A DNA stretch of 64,000 bases from Rhizobium sp. R634 (lineage in GTDB: Bacteria; Pseudomonadota; Alphaproteobacteria; Rhizobiales; Rhizobiaceae): the NCBI RefSeq assembly GCF_002211305.1, contig NZ_LOKW01000012.1, positions 434,001-498,000 of the forward strand. Reading direction: 5' to 3'. Positions within the stretch are counted from its first letter, which is position 1. Each line of letters opens with the position of its first letter. Below the pieces are notes generated by a model. That model was not told the origin of the DNA and ran no database searches. It saw nothing but the letters and a program-made list of their open reading frames with translations. Both the position numbers and the translations under genes were made by a program. Positions 20,574 through 29,980 of this stretch are shown here, piece by piece.

Positions 20574-20625
20574 CCCGGGCAGGCGGTTCATCCGCGTTGC
20601 CCGGGCAGGCGGTTACTCCGCCTTG
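20574..20625. repeat. 26-bp tandem duplication at an acetyltransferase 3' end
   Basis: Two adjacent 26-bp units (20574-20599 and 20600-20625) share 23 of 26 bases, including a perfect 15-bp core CCCGGGCAGGCGGTT. The second unit contains the stop codon and last codons of the acetyltransferase gene on the minus strand; the first is an extra copy immediately downstream of it. Confidence 0.8.
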
Positions 20626-21128
20626 ACCGGCAGGCGAAGCTCCATACAGGTGAGGTCCAGCCAGCGACCGAATTTGGTGCCGACCTCGGAAAATCTACCG
20701 GCGACGCGGAAACCGAGCTTTTCGTGAAGCCTGATCGAGGCCGTGTTTTCCGCCTCGATGCCGGCGATCATCACATGGATATTGCCGGCGGCGGCCCGCG
20801 CGATCAGCTCCCGCATCAGGCGTTCGCCGATGCCCCCACCCCGGCAGTCCTTGTCGACATAGACGGAATGCTCGACCGTGTGGCGGTAGCCGTCGAAGGC
20901 GCGCCAGTCGCCATAGGAGGCATAGCCCGCGACCTTGCCCGACATTTCCGCGACGATGACGGGAAAGGCGCGCGCTTTACGCGCCGCAAACCATTCCAGC
21001 CGGTTGTCGAGATCGACCAGCGTATCGTTCCAGATCGCCGTCGTGTGCTCGACGGCGTGATTGTAGATATCGCGGATAGCGGATAGGTCGGCTTCCGTGG
21101 CGTCGCGGAGGAGGACGGCGTCTGTCAT
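20613..21128 (-). CDS. GNAT N-acetyltransferase (phosphinothricin/amino-acid acetyltransferase type)
   Basis: 171 residues. Overall layout matches the Pat/MnaT-like GNAT subgroup: N-terminal RDATEADLSAIRDIYNHAVEHTTAIWN, EHSVYVDKDCRGGGIGERLM with the acetyl-CoA-binding RGGGIG loop, and IEAENTASIRLHEKLGF near the C-terminus. Members acetylate the amino group of methionine sulfone/sulfoximine-type amino acids or phosphinothricin; the natural substrate here cannot be decided. The 3' end is part of a short tandem duplication. Confidence 0.9.
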   Translation of the reverse strand: MTDAVLLRDATEADLSAIRDIYNHAVEHTTAIWNDTLVDLDNRLEWFAARKARAFPVIVAEMSGKVAGYASYGDWRAFDGYRHTVEHSVYVDKDCRGGGIGERLMRELIARAAAGNIHVMIAGIEAENTASIRLHEKLGFRVAGRFSEVGTKFGRWLDLTCMELRLPVKAE

Positions 21129-21208
21129 GATTGCCCGGCTCGTATTGTCTGCGAAGGCGGCATACGCCCCGCCTCGAAAGATGTAAACGTCGGATGTGAA
21201 AAACGAGC

Positions 21209-21877
21209 TCAGAGACCAGGTGCGGGGGAGCTGAAACAGGTGAAGACCGCCGAATAATGCACCGCCGCTGCGGTCACGACAAAGCCATGCCAGATGGCGT
21301 TCTGGAAGCGCAGTTTCTCCCAGACATGGAAGACGACGCCGAGGGAATAGATGATGCCGCCGATAACGATCAGCAACATCGAGGCGAAGGGAATGCGCGA
21401 AGCCACCGGCTCGGCAACCAGCACGCCGCTCCAGCCCATGGCGAGATAGAGCAGAATGGCGAGACGGTCATAGCGCCCGGGAAAGACGCATTTGACGAAG
21501 ATGCCGGCGGCGGCGAAGAGCCAGATCGCCACCAGCATGAACATCAGCAGCGGATCGTCCGCCCCGCGTTCGAGGAACGGCGTATAGGTGGCGGCGATCA
21601 GGATGAAGATCGCCGAATGATCGAGACGGCGCAGATACCATTTCGTGCGCGAGACAGGCCAGGCATTGTAGGAAAAGGAAATGGCAAGCGTCAGCACCAG
21701 CCCGACGCTGTAGATCCAGGCAGCGGCGAGCGCACCTTGGGAGCTCCAGACGGTCGCGTAGAAGATCAGCGCGGTCGCGCCAATGAGCGCCAGCACGAGG
21801 CCGACGCAGTGGACGATACCGTCGGCGATCAGTTCATATCTATCGTAAGCCCAGCGAATGCCGTTGAACTCGCCCAT
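21209..21877 (-). CDS. trhA: PAQR/hemolysin III family membrane protein
   Basis: 222 residues with seven predicted helices. Family residues are visible: the first helix with DGIVHCVGL, SFSYNAWP, RRLDHSAIFILIAATYTP (His/Asp of the metal site) and a C-terminal IWHGFVVTAAAVHY (second metal His pair). In E. coli the homologue TrhA influences membrane fluidity homeostasis; the old haemolysin label is not well supported. Single gene with no obvious operon partner. Confidence 0.93.
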   Translation of the reverse strand: MGEFNGIRWAYDRYELIADGIVHCVGLVLALIGATALIFYATVWSSQGALAAAWIYSVGLVLTLAISFSYNAWPVSRTKWYLRRLDHSAIFILIAATYTPFLERGADDPLLMFMLVAIWLFAAAGIFVKCVFPGRYDRLAILLYLAMGWSGVLVAEPVASRIPFASMLLIVIGGIIYSLGVVFHVWEKLRFQNAIWHGFVVTAAAVHYSAVFTCFSSPAPGL

Positions 21878-22049
21878 GCACGCCCATCCGTCTCACAATT
21901 CGATGGAGATCGTCTCATCGAACGGTGAGAGGCGCAACTGCGGCGAACCGCGCGGGCGGTAAATCTTCGTGACAGGCCGCAAGCCGGCGCGCCTTCGACA
22001 GCGGGCCGGCATGAAACCGGCGGCAGTCCGAAAAACCAACTGCGCGACA

Positions 22050-22469
22050 TCAAACCTTCTGCCGGTCGACCAGCACCGAGCATTTGGCATGGCGCACGAC
22101 GCGGTCGGCCGTGGCGCCGATGAAGTAGTTGGAAAAGTCCGGGATGTGCGAAGCGACGATAATGAGGTCGGCGCCCAGGCTTTCGGCGGTCGAGATGATG
22201 GCTTTGGCGGGTGGCCCGTTGCGGATCTCGATCGTTGCCGGAATGCCGGTTCGGGCGACCAAGGCTCCCAACTTGTCGCGGCCCTCCTTCATCGCGTCCT
22301 CGACGATATTGGCCGGCAGCTCGACCGCGACATAGGTCGGCACGTCCTCGATGACGTTGAGCGTGACGATCTCACCGCCCTCGTCCAGCAGGGACGCCGC
22401 CTTGCGCAGGATTAATTCACCCTTGTCGATGCCGCCGAGCGCGATCGCTACTATGATTTTCCTATACAT
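22050..22469 (-). CDS. Universal stress protein (UspA family)
   Basis: 139 residues. Begins MYRKIIVAIALGG with the first strand, has the central Asp-containing loop, and ends GATADRVVRHAKCSVLVDR, corresponding to the G-2x-G-9x-G(S/T) nucleotide-binding motif of ATP-binding Usp proteins, slightly degenerate. ATG 22469 has GGAGGG just upstream. UspA-type proteins bind ATP and are induced in stasis or stress; no specific partner is adjacent. Confidence 0.9.
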   Translation of the reverse strand: MYRKIIVAIALGGIDKGELILRKAASLLDEGGEIVTLNVIEDVPTYVAVELPANIVEDAMKEGRDKLGALVARTGIPATIEIRNGPPAKAIISTAESLGADLIIVASHIPDFSNYFIGATADRVVRHAKCSVLVDRQKV

Positions 22470-22658
22470 GCTGCCCTCCATGACGATGCATGCGTAAGTT
22501 CCTTGAAAGAAGATATGAGCGCATTGACCGCGATCAAGTGGACGCAAGAGATCGTCAACGTCTGCTCAACGCTTCATCCTCAAAAACAGATCTTCTGTGA
22601 ACAATCGGAATCCGCCATATAGCGATCAAGTACAGCAGCCGAGAGGACATCAGAGGCG

Positions 22659-23624
22659 ATGAACCGGCGAAACTTTCTCGGACTTGCCACAGGCGGCATC
22701 CTTGGCGCCACCGTCGGTACACCTTCCCTTTCAAGGGCCAATTCAGAGGCAGGAGAACAATCCGTGACAACCGAAACTTCCTATGCGCTGACGCGGCCCG
22801 CCTATATCGACCGTTCGCATCTCATCGTCACCGATCTCGGTCTCGTTTCCGGCTTCTATCAATCGATGCTCGGTCTGAAGGTTATCGAGAAGACGGCAAG
22901 CGGCGAAGTGCTGGGTGCGGGCGATCTGCCATTGCTGACGCTGACGACAGCCAGCAATGCCCGCGTCGCGCCGCGCAATGCCGCCGGCCTTTTCCACACC
23001 GCCTTCCTGATGCCCGACCGCACCGAACTGGCGCGCTGGCTGCGCCATGCCGCTCACAACAATGTCGTGCTCGACGGCGCTTCGGACCACCTGGTCAGCG
23101 AGGCGATCTATCTCTCCGATCCCGAAGGCAACGGCATCGAGATCTATGCCGACAGGCCGCACGAGCAATGGAAGTTCCAGCCGGACGGCATGGTGCAGAT
23201 GGCGACGCAGCGACTCGACCTGCAGGCGCTCTATGACAGCTCCCCCGAAGACCGCTGGGGCGGGATGGCTGACGGGACGGCGATCGGCCACCTGCATCTA
23301 CAGGTCGGCGACATCCCCCAGGCCGACGCCTTTTACCGCGACGTGCTCGGCCTCAAGCTGATGGCGCGTTATCCCGGCGCCAGCTTCTTCGCGAGCGGCG
23401 GCTACCATCACCATCTCGGCGCCAATATCTGGAACAGCCGGGGCGCTGCCGCGCGCGCCGAGAATATGACCGGGCTCTCCGACTATACGATCCGTTTTAA
23501 CGACGCCGAAACGCTGAGCACGGCCGTCGCCAAGCTCGACGACCTCGAAATCAAGAGCGAGAAGCGCGACGGCGGCGTCTTTCTGAAGGATCCGTGGGGC
23601 ATCGGCCTGACGCTTTCGGCGTAA
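22659..23624 (+). CDS. Two-domain VOC (glyoxalase/extradiol dioxygenase CatE-like) protein with possible Tat leader
   Basis: 321 residues. Two vicinal-oxygen-chelate modules (about 50-160 and 205-320) resemble CatE-type catechol 2,3-dioxygenases. Metal-ligand candidates are His in DRSHLIVTD, His in GHLHLQVGD and Glu in NGIEIYADR. The N-terminus MNRRNFLGLATGGILG looks like a twin-arginine signal peptide, with Ala/Ser-rich residues near 25-29 as a possible cleavage site. However, GTG 22764 is preceded by AGGAG at eight bases and would give a leaderless cytosolic protein. The substrate is unknown. Confidence 0.85.
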   Translation: MNRRNFLGLATGGILGATVGTPSLSRANSEAGEQSVTTETSYALTRPAYIDRSHLIVTDLGLVSGFYQSMLGLKVIEKTASGEVLGAGDLPLLTLTTASNARVAPRNAAGLFHTAFLMPDRTELARWLRHAAHNNVVLDGASDHLVSEAIYLSDPEGNGIEIYADRPHEQWKFQPDGMVQMATQRLDLQALYDSSPEDRWGGMADGTAIGHLHLQVGDIPQADAFYRDVLGLKLMARYPGASFFASGGYHHHLGANIWNSRGAAARAENMTGLSDYTIRFNDAETLSTAVAKLDDLEIKSEKRDGGVFLKDPWGIGLTLSA

Positions 23625-23767
23625 TTTTCCGCCGGGCGATGCGCGCGAAACCGCCCTGGTGACGCCTTATCGGACGGTCTCTTCCAAGTCGCTAGGTCCC
23701 AAGGGAACCGGAACCGCGCCAGTGCGTTTCCGTCGCGAAGCAATGGGGCTTCGGGGACCTCCTCCGC

Positions 23768-24934
23768 ATGGGCATCGCCAACGGCATTCGCAAACAAGCA
23801 AAGAAGATCGTGATCGGCGAACGCCGCACCAGCGCCTGGGCGCAAACGCTGCGGGAAGCGGCGGAAGAGCTGCCGCCTCCGCCGCTCCATCGGCTGGAGA
23901 AGGACGGGCTCGATATCAGCATGGCCTGGGCGATCATCGGCATCTTCGCCATACTCGGCCTCGCCGCCGTCTATATGATGTCGCTGATCCTCATCCCCAT
24001 CACGCTTGCCGTCGTCGTCGGTATGATCCTTGGCATGGTTGCGGAAAATCTGAGCAAGATGGGCGTGCCGCGGCTGGCCAATGCCGTCCTCCTGTCGAGT
24101 GCCGTGGCGCTGGTGATCTTCCTGCTGGTCAACTCGCTCGCCGACCCGCTGATGGTGCTTGTCAACGAGGCTCCGGCTTTCATCGAGCGAAGCATCAACC
24201 GCATCATGCCCTATCTCGAACGCATCGAGTGGCTGCATATCACGCCGGCGACATTCGAAAGCGGGCCGATGTCGATCGGCGCGCTGCTCGAAAACACCGG
24301 TAACGTGCTGCACGTGGTGACAACAAACCTGACGCCGGCGCTGGTCCAGGGGCTGATTTTCTTCGCAGCCCTGCTGCTCTTCCTCGCCAGCCGAGTGAAC
24401 CTGCGCAAGACGGTCATCATGACCTTCCGCACCCGCACGCAGCGTCTGGCTGCGATCCGCGTCATCAATGCGGTCGAGCAGGTGCTCGGCTTCTATTTTG
24501 CCACGGCCTCGCTGATCTATGTCGGGCTCGGCGTCGTCATGACAGTCATCGCCTATGCGGGTGGGCTGGCCGCACCGGTGCTCTGGGGCTTCTTCGCCTT
24601 CGTGTCGAGCTTCATCCCCTATCTCGGCATCACGCTGATGACGCTTTCTGTCGCGATCGCCGGCATCCTGACGCATGACGGCCTCGTCGTCGGCCTGATG
24701 CCGGCAGTTGCCTTCTTCACCGTGCATCTCGTCATGGAGAACCTGATCTTCCCGGCGGTGATGGGACGGCGGCTGGAAATCAATCCCTTCATCGTCTTCC
24801 TCGCCATCCTGTTCTGGACGTGGATGTGGGGCGCGGTCGGCGCGATGCTGGCGCTGCCGCTTTCGCTGATCGTCATGACTGTTATCGAGGAATTGCTGAT
24901 CGAGGAAAAACCGCAGCCGCAATTGCCGAAATAG
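23768..24934 (+). CDS. AI-2E family transporter (PerM/TqsA type)
   Basis: 388 residues. A cytoplasmic N-terminus of about 55 residues is followed by seven to eight membrane helices and the characteristic long middle loop (about 120-190). Conserved family pieces are NLSKMGVPRLANAV and the C-terminal FIPYLGITLM and GRRLEINPFIVFLAILFW. The family includes autoinducer-2 exporters but also Na+/H+ antiporters, so the substrate is open. It is 18 nt upstream of the FAD oxidoreductase gene, suggesting an operon. Confidence 0.9.
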   Translation: MGIANGIRKQAKKIVIGERRTSAWAQTLREAAEELPPPPLHRLEKDGLDISMAWAIIGIFAILGLAAVYMMSLILIPITLAVVVGMILGMVAENLSKMGVPRLANAVLLSSAVALVIFLLVNSLADPLMVLVNEAPAFIERSINRIMPYLERIEWLHITPATFESGPMSIGALLENTGNVLHVVTTNLTPALVQGLIFFAALLLFLASRVNLRKTVIMTFRTRTQRLAAIRVINAVEQVLGFYFATASLIYVGLGVVMTVIAYAGGLAAPVLWGFFAFVSSFIPYLGITLMTLSVAIAGILTHDGLVVGLMPAVAFFTVHLVMENLIFPAVMGRRLEINPFIVFLAILFWTWMWGAVGAMLALPLSLIVMTVIEELLIEEKPQPQLPK

Positions 24935-24952
24935 ACAGAACGGGAGACGCTC

Positions 24953-26245
24953 GTGGCATCCGATCTCGACCTTGGCGAATCCGATCACGGCCAGATGACA
25001 AGCGGCCGTTCGCTCTGGGGGAAAAGCGGCATAAGACCCGCGTGGCAGCCGATCGAGCAGAGCTTCTCCACAGATGTCATCGTCATCGGCGGCGGCATTA
25101 CCGGCGCGCTGGTTGCGGAACATCTCACGGCGCGCGGCTTTTCCGCGGCGATCGTCGACAGGGAAGAGCCGGGCTTCGGAAGCACCGCAGCCAGCACGGC
25201 CATGCTCCAATGGGAAATCGACAGCACGCTCGGCGAGCTTGAAGCCTATTACGGTTTCGAGCGCGCCGCCGGCATCTATCGCCGCAGCGCCGCCTCGGTC
25301 GCCGGCCTGTCCAAGCTGATCGCGGCAAACGGCATTGCCTGCGGCTTCCGGCCGCGCAACACGCTCTACCTCGCCGCCAATCGCGAAGGCGCGCGCGATC
25401 TCATGGAGGAGCGGCAGCTTCGTCGCCGGGCCGGCCTGCCCGGCGTCTATCTGGAACATCCGGATCTCTTCACCCAATTCGAGCTCGACCGGGACGGCGC
25501 GATCTATTCGCCGGGTTCGGCCGAGGCCGACCCTCTGCTGCTGACCTGGGTATTGATCGCGATGGCCGTCCGGCGCGGCGCGCGGCTGGTCAGCGCTTCC
25601 GTGACTGCGCTTCATGTCGAAGGCAATCACGTGTCGGCGGAGATGGCCAATGGCCGGGTCGCCGAGGCCCGGCATGCGGTGCTGGCGACGGGCTATTCGA
25701 TGCCTGGCATCGACATGCCGAAATTGCACCGGACGACTTCCAGCTGGGCGCTTGCAACCGTGATCCAGAATCCGGCGCAGTTGTGGCGTGACAGGGCGCT
25801 GATCTGGGAAGCCAGCCACCCCTATCTCTACATGCGCACGACACCGGACAATCGCATCGTTGTCGGCGGCGAGGACGATGAGACGATCGATGCCGAAGCG
25901 CGTGACCGGAAGCTGCCGGCGAAAACAGCCACGATCCTGGAAAAGATGAAACGCCTATGGCCGAAGGCGGATACGCGTGTCGCCCATGCCTGGTGCGGCA
26001 CCTTCGGCGAGACCGTTGACGGCCTACCGCTTATCGGCCCGGTGCCCGGCATGCCGCATGTGCTCGCCGCCTATGGCTATGGCGGCAACGGCATCACGTT
26101 TTCCTATCTGGCAGCGCAGATGATCGGCGCGATGATCGCCGGGATCCATCGCGACTGGTTCGAGGATTTCGCGCTCGATCGGGAAGGACCGGGGGTGCGG
26201 AACTTTAGAGAGGATGTGCTGCGGGCTGGCGAGGAGTTGAGGTAA
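24953..26245 (+). CDS. FAD-dependent oxidoreductase (DAO family)
   Basis: 430 residues with a GTG start following GGGAG. A Rossmann dinucleotide-binding motif VIVIGGGITGALVAEHL (residues about 42-58) is followed by the substrate domain and the C-terminal FAD motif EtVDGLPLIGPVPG then YGYGGNGITFSYLAA. This is the glycine/D-amino-acid oxidase (DadA/SoxB-like) fold. It may oxidise an amine or amino acid, but neighbours do not point to a substrate. Cytoplasmic. Probable operon with the AI-2E-type permease. Confidence 0.9.
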   Translation: MASDLDLGESDHGQMTSGRSLWGKSGIRPAWQPIEQSFSTDVIVIGGGITGALVAEHLTARGFSAAIVDREEPGFGSTAASTAMLQWEIDSTLGELEAYYGFERAAGIYRRSAASVAGLSKLIAANGIACGFRPRNTLYLAANREGARDLMEERQLRRRAGLPGVYLEHPDLFTQFELDRDGAIYSPGSAEADPLLLTWVLIAMAVRRGARLVSASVTALHVEGNHVSAEMANGRVAEARHAVLATGYSMPGIDMPKLHRTTSSWALATVIQNPAQLWRDRALIWEASHPYLYMRTTPDNRIVVGGEDDETIDAEARDRKLPAKTATILEKMKRLWPKADTRVAHAWCGTFGETVDGLPLIGPVPGMPHVLAAYGYGGNGITFSYLAAQMIGAMIAGIHRDWFEDFALDREGPGVRNFREDVLRAGEELR

Positions 26246-26262
26246 GCCGTCGCATTGGCTGT

Positions 26263-26280
26263 CGTGCCGTAAACGGCACG
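26263..26280. terminator. Short hairpin between convergent genes
   Basis: CGTGCCGT (26263-26270) and ACGGCACG (26273-26280) form a tight hairpin between the convergent oxidoreductase and polysaccharide deacetylase genes. There is no clear T-run on either side, so it is a weak terminator candidate. Confidence 0.4.
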
Positions 26281-26289
26281 TCATACAAA

Positions 26290-27087
26290 CTACTCCGTCG
26301 TCTTTTCATCGCCCGTATCCTCGACGTCCTCCAGGCGCACGAATTCGACACCCTTGGCCTTCAGATCGACCAGCGCCTTCGCCACCCCCTCGCCCGCCGC
26401 ATGGGTCGGCTGGTTGATGTGGGAGATGACGACATCGCCGTCCTTGGCGGAGGCGATGCGCTTTTCGGTGATAACCGCCCCCAGCAGCGAGCCGCCGTCA
26501 CCATTCACCGAATAACCGGCGATGCGATAGCCCATGGCACGGATCTCGCCGATGGCGGAGAGATCATATTTGGCGGTCGAGCCGCGAAACCAATGGGGCG
26601 CCGGGATGCCGGCCGCGACCATGGCGGCGGCACCGCCTTCGACCTCCTGCCTGACCGCCTGCGGCGAACCGGCCGAGGCGATGCCATAGATCAGCGCCGG
26701 CGTGTCGACGGCCGGGATATGGTTCTCGCCGTGGTTTTCGAGCTCGAAGAGATCCGGATGCTGCAGGAATACGGCAACCGCGGCGGGATTGCGCTTCAGC
26801 CAGCGGGCGGTGACGAAGATCGTCGCCGGAATGCGCTCCCGCACCAGGGTGGAAAGGATGCGCTCGTCCGCCTGCCCCATGCAGGCGTCGAAGGTCAACG
26901 CGATACGCGCATGGCCGGCAACGTTGGAGCGGGCGATATGGAGATGCGGTTCGACGAGCTTTGGTGTCTTTGGAGTCGGAGCGACGGCGGCCATGGGCGG
27001 CACTGCCGATGCTGACGGCGCGTCAGTCGCGAATGCGTTGACGGTGACGGTCAAAAGGAGCGCCGAAGCGAGCAGGATGCGTTTCAT
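26290..27087 (-). CDS. Secreted polysaccharide deacetylase (NodB-homology) protein
   Basis: 265 residues with a signal peptide (about 1-21, ending NAFAT) and an Ala/Pro-rich spacer before the NodB domain. Motif 1 reads TFDACMG instead of the usual TFDDG. The zinc His pair is HGENH, and a later RGSTAKYD corresponds to the catalytic Arg motif. It probably removes acetyl groups from a periplasmic or secreted polysaccharide, though the altered second Asp position leaves activity uncertain. The acidic C-terminal tail has no known domain. Single gene. Confidence 0.85.
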   Translation of the reverse strand: MKRILLASALLLTVTVNAFATDAPSASAVPPMAAVAPTPKTPKLVEPHLHIARSNVAGHARIALTFDACMGQADERILSTLVRERIPATIFVTARWLKRNPAAVAVFLQHPDLFELENHGENHIPAVDTPALIYGIASAGSPQAVRQEVEGGAAAMVAAGIPAPHWFRGSTAKYDLSAIGEIRAMGYRIAGYSVNGDGGSLLGAVITEKRIASAKDGDVVISHINQPTHAAGEGVAKALVDLKAKGVEFVRLEDVEDTGDEKTTE

Positions 27088-27184
27088 CTCGCGCGAATTC
27101 TATGTTTCGATCCGTGGATTCTACCGATGGCGGTCGTCCGGCGCCATGTGGCCGGATGTCACCGCAACTGCGCAGACAAAGGCA

Positions 27185-27574
27185 TCAATCATAGAGATAA
27201 TACTTGTCCCACTTCTCGCGTGGCACCTTTTCGCCGATCTGATAGTCGAGCTGGCGCACGTTGATGTGCTGCGGGCCGGTGATGCAGGTGTAGGAGAGAT
27301 GATACCAATCGCCCTTGCTGCGGAAGACGGCGCCCGGCGCCTTCAGCGAGTTGTCGCCCGGGATCGGATCCTTGAATGTATAGGCGATGACCTTGTCGGG
27401 CTTGAAGCCGGTGCTGTCGCTGTTGATGCGGCTCATTGCCTCGGTATCGCAGCTCTGCTCCAGGCGGGTCGAGGGGTCGAGTTTTTCCAGCTGCTTCTTG
27501 ATGGCGGGATCGACGGCAAAGGCGGGGGCAGCGAGGCCGGCGAGGGATACAAACAGGAGCAGACGTTTCGGCAT
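27185..27574 (-). CDS. DUF930 domain-containing secreted protein
   Basis: 129 residues with a signal peptide ending AFAVD near residue 21. The DUF930 core includes LDPSTRLEQSCDTEAM (first Cys), PDKVIAYTF, KGDWYHLSYTCITGP (second Cys) and the aromatic C-terminus KWDKYYLYD. The two Cys may form a disulfide in the periplasm. Function unknown; the family is typical of Rhizobiales. Confidence 0.9.
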   Translation of the reverse strand: MPKRLLLFVSLAGLAAPAFAVDPAIKKQLEKLDPSTRLEQSCDTEAMSRINSDSTGFKPDKVIAYTFKDPIPGDNSLKAPGAVFRSKGDWYHLSYTCITGPQHINVRQLDYQIGEKVPREKWDKYYLYD

Positions 27575-27826
27575 GTCGAAGAAAATCCCTTACTGCTATG
27601 CAATCTTCACTCTGCCGCCGGCAGCTTGCCGGAGGCTTGGCAACGTGCAAATTCGCGGAGATAGCGGACTTTCTTAAACATTGTGGTGACATCAAGGCAG
27701 CGCGGACACAGCCGCCTCCTTGTCTGTGGAAGGTCATCTCGGCCTTTGGCGCAGCCTTGCCGCTTGATCCGGCGTCGGCGCGCCTCTATCTCTTCCTATC
27801 CCGACCTATCGACCCGGAGCCATTCC

Positions 27827-29935
27827 TTGTCCGTCTTCAAGAGCCTGCCGACACCGCCCGCCGCACCGAAAAAGCCGATCTCCAATACGCGCCATGGCAT
27901 TACCCGAACGGACGACTATGCCTGGCTGCGCGCCGACAATTGGCAGGCGATGTTCAAGGATCCGTCGATCCTCGATCCGGAGATCCGCCGGCATCTCGAA
28001 GCCGAAAACACCTATATGAACGCGGCGATGGAGGATACCAAGCCGCTGCAGAAGGTGCTGTTTGCCGAGATGCGCGGCCGCATCAAAGAAGACGACAGTT
28101 CCGTGCCGATGAAGGACGGCGCCTACGCCTACGGCACATTTTATGTGACCGGCGGCGAACAGCCGCGTTACTTTCGCATTCCGCGCGACGGCAACGTCGC
28201 CGACGAGACGATCCGCAGCGTGCTGCTCGACGGCGACAAGGAGGCATCCGGCAAGGCCTATTTCCGTCTCGCCGGCCTCGATCACACGACCGACCACAGC
28301 CGCGGCATCTGGGGCTACGACGACAAGGGATCGGAATTCTTCACGCTGAAGGTGCGCGACCTCTCGACCGGGGAAGACCTCGATGACCGGATCGAGAATA
28401 CCGGTGGTGGTGGCGTCTGGGCGCCCGACGGCAAGAGCTTCTTCTATTCGGCGCTCGACGAGAACCACCGGCCCTCGAAGGTGTTTCATCATATTCTCGG
28501 CCAGCCGCAGTCCGAAGACCGGCTGGTCTATGAGGAGGAGGATGCCGGCTTCTTCATGGGCGTCGGCGGCTCATTGCTCGACGATTTCATCTACATCGAC
28601 ATTCACGACCATGAGACGAGCGAATACCGGCTGCTGTCGACCAAGGACCTCACCGCCGAGCCGAAACTGGTGGCACAGCGCGAGGAAGGCATCGAATATT
28701 CGCTGACCGAGGGCGGCGACGTCTTCTACATCCTCACCAATGACGGCGGCGCCAAGGATTTCAAGATCATGGAAACGCCGGTTGACAGACCGGGCAAGGA
28801 AAACTGGCGCGAAGTCGTGCCGCACAAGCCGGGCACGCTTATTATCAGCCACATGGCCTATGCCCGCCATCTCCTATGGCTGGAGCGCAAGGACGGGCTG
28901 CCGCGGATCATGATCCGCGACCGACGGACCGGCGAGGAACATGCGATCGCCTTTGCCGAGGAAGCCTATTCGCTCGGGCTTTCGGGCGCGGCGGAATATG
29001 ACACGGATGTCATCCGCTTTTCCTATTCCTCGATGACGACGCCGTCGCAGCTCTATGACTACAACATGGTGACGCGTGAACGCACTCTGCTGAAGACCCA
29101 GGAGGTGCCGTCGGGCCACAATCCCGACGACTACGTCACCCGCCGCGTTTTCGCCCCGGCATGGGACGGCGAGACGGTGCCGGTCACCCTGCTCTATCGC
29201 AAGGATACACCGCTCGACGGCTCGGCACCCTGCCTGCTTTACGGCTACGGCGCCTACGGCATCACCATTCCGGCCGGCTTCAATACCAACTGCCTGTCTC
29301 TTGCCGACCGCGGCTTCGTCTATGCCATCGCCCATATCCGCGGCGGCAAGGACAAGGGCTTCGCCTGGTACGAAGACGGCAAGATGGAGAAGAAGACAAA
29401 TACCTTCAGTGACTTCATCGCCGCGGCCGACTATCTGAATCAACAGAAGTTCACCTCTTACGCGAAGATCATCGCCGAGGGCGGATCGGCTGGCGGCATG
29501 CTGATGGGCGCCGTGGCCAACATGGCGCCGGAAAAATTCGCCGGCCTCATCGCCGCCGTTCCCTTCGTCGATGTGCTGAACACCATGCTCGACGACACGC
29601 TGCCGCTGACCCCGCCGGAATGGCCGGAATGGGGCAACCCGATCGAAAGCAAGGAAGAATACGAGCAGATCGCCTCCTACTCGCCCTATGACAATGTCGG
29701 CGCCAAGGCCTACCCGCCGATCCTGGCGCTCGGCGGCTTGACCGACCCGCGGGTCACCTATTGGGAACCCGCCAAATGGGTGGCGAAGCTGCGCGACAAG
29801 ACGACCGGCAGCGCTCCGATCCTGCTCAAGACGAACATGGACGCCGGCCACGGCGGCGCCTCCGGCCGCTTCCAGCGGCTGGAGGAAATCGCGTTCGAAT
29901 ATGCATTCGCGATCAAGGTGGCGGGGAAGATGTGA
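27827..29935 (+). CDS. ptrB: Oligopeptidase B / prolyl oligopeptidase (S9A)
   Basis: 702 residues. An N-terminal seven-bladed beta-propeller (about 60-400) precedes an alpha/beta hydrolase domain. The catalytic Ser is in EGGSAGGMLMG, Asp in GLTDPRVTYWEPAKW and His in DAGHGGASGR. It cleaves short peptides after basic residues in the cytoplasm. TTG 27827 is taken as start because CGGAG precedes it and the protein then begins at the normal family length; the in-frame ATG at 27683 would add 48 odd Arg/Ser-rich residues. A TTAGGGG/CCCCTAA hairpin (29941-29969) separates it from the next gene. Confidence 0.9.
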   Translation: MSVFKSLPTPPAAPKKPISNTRHGITRTDDYAWLRADNWQAMFKDPSILDPEIRRHLEAENTYMNAAMEDTKPLQKVLFAEMRGRIKEDDSSVPMKDGAYAYGTFYVTGGEQPRYFRIPRDGNVADETIRSVLLDGDKEASGKAYFRLAGLDHTTDHSRGIWGYDDKGSEFFTLKVRDLSTGEDLDDRIENTGGGGVWAPDGKSFFYSALDENHRPSKVFHHILGQPQSEDRLVYEEEDAGFFMGVGGSLLDDFIYIDIHDHETSEYRLLSTKDLTAEPKLVAQREEGIEYSLTEGGDVFYILTNDGGAKDFKIMETPVDRPGKENWREVVPHKPGTLIISHMAYARHLLWLERKDGLPRIMIRDRRTGEEHAIAFAEEAYSLGLSGAAEYDTDVIRFSYSSMTTPSQLYDYNMVTRERTLLKTQEVPSGHNPDDYVTRRVFAPAWDGETVPVTLLYRKDTPLDGSAPCLLYGYGAYGITIPAGFNTNCLSLADRGFVYAIAHIRGGKDKGFAWYEDGKMEKKTNTFSDFIAAADYLNQQKFTSYAKIIAEGGSAGGMLMGAVANMAPEKFAGLIAAVPFVDVLNTMLDDTLPLTPPEWPEWGNPIESKEEYEQIASYSPYDNVGAKAYPPILALGGLTDPRVTYWEPAKWVAKLRDKTTGSAPILLKTNMDAGHGGASGRFQRLEEIAFEYAFAIKVAGKM

Positions 29936-29980
29936 AATCTTTAGGGGAGGCCATACGGCACACCCCTAAGAGAGAGAAAA

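Noticed and set aside
23483..25819. A 778-codon open frame on the minus strand opposite the permease and oxidoreductase
   Set aside because: Composition is His/Arg/Asp-rich low-complexity typical of antisense frames in GC-rich DNA. The plus-strand genes have clear motifs.
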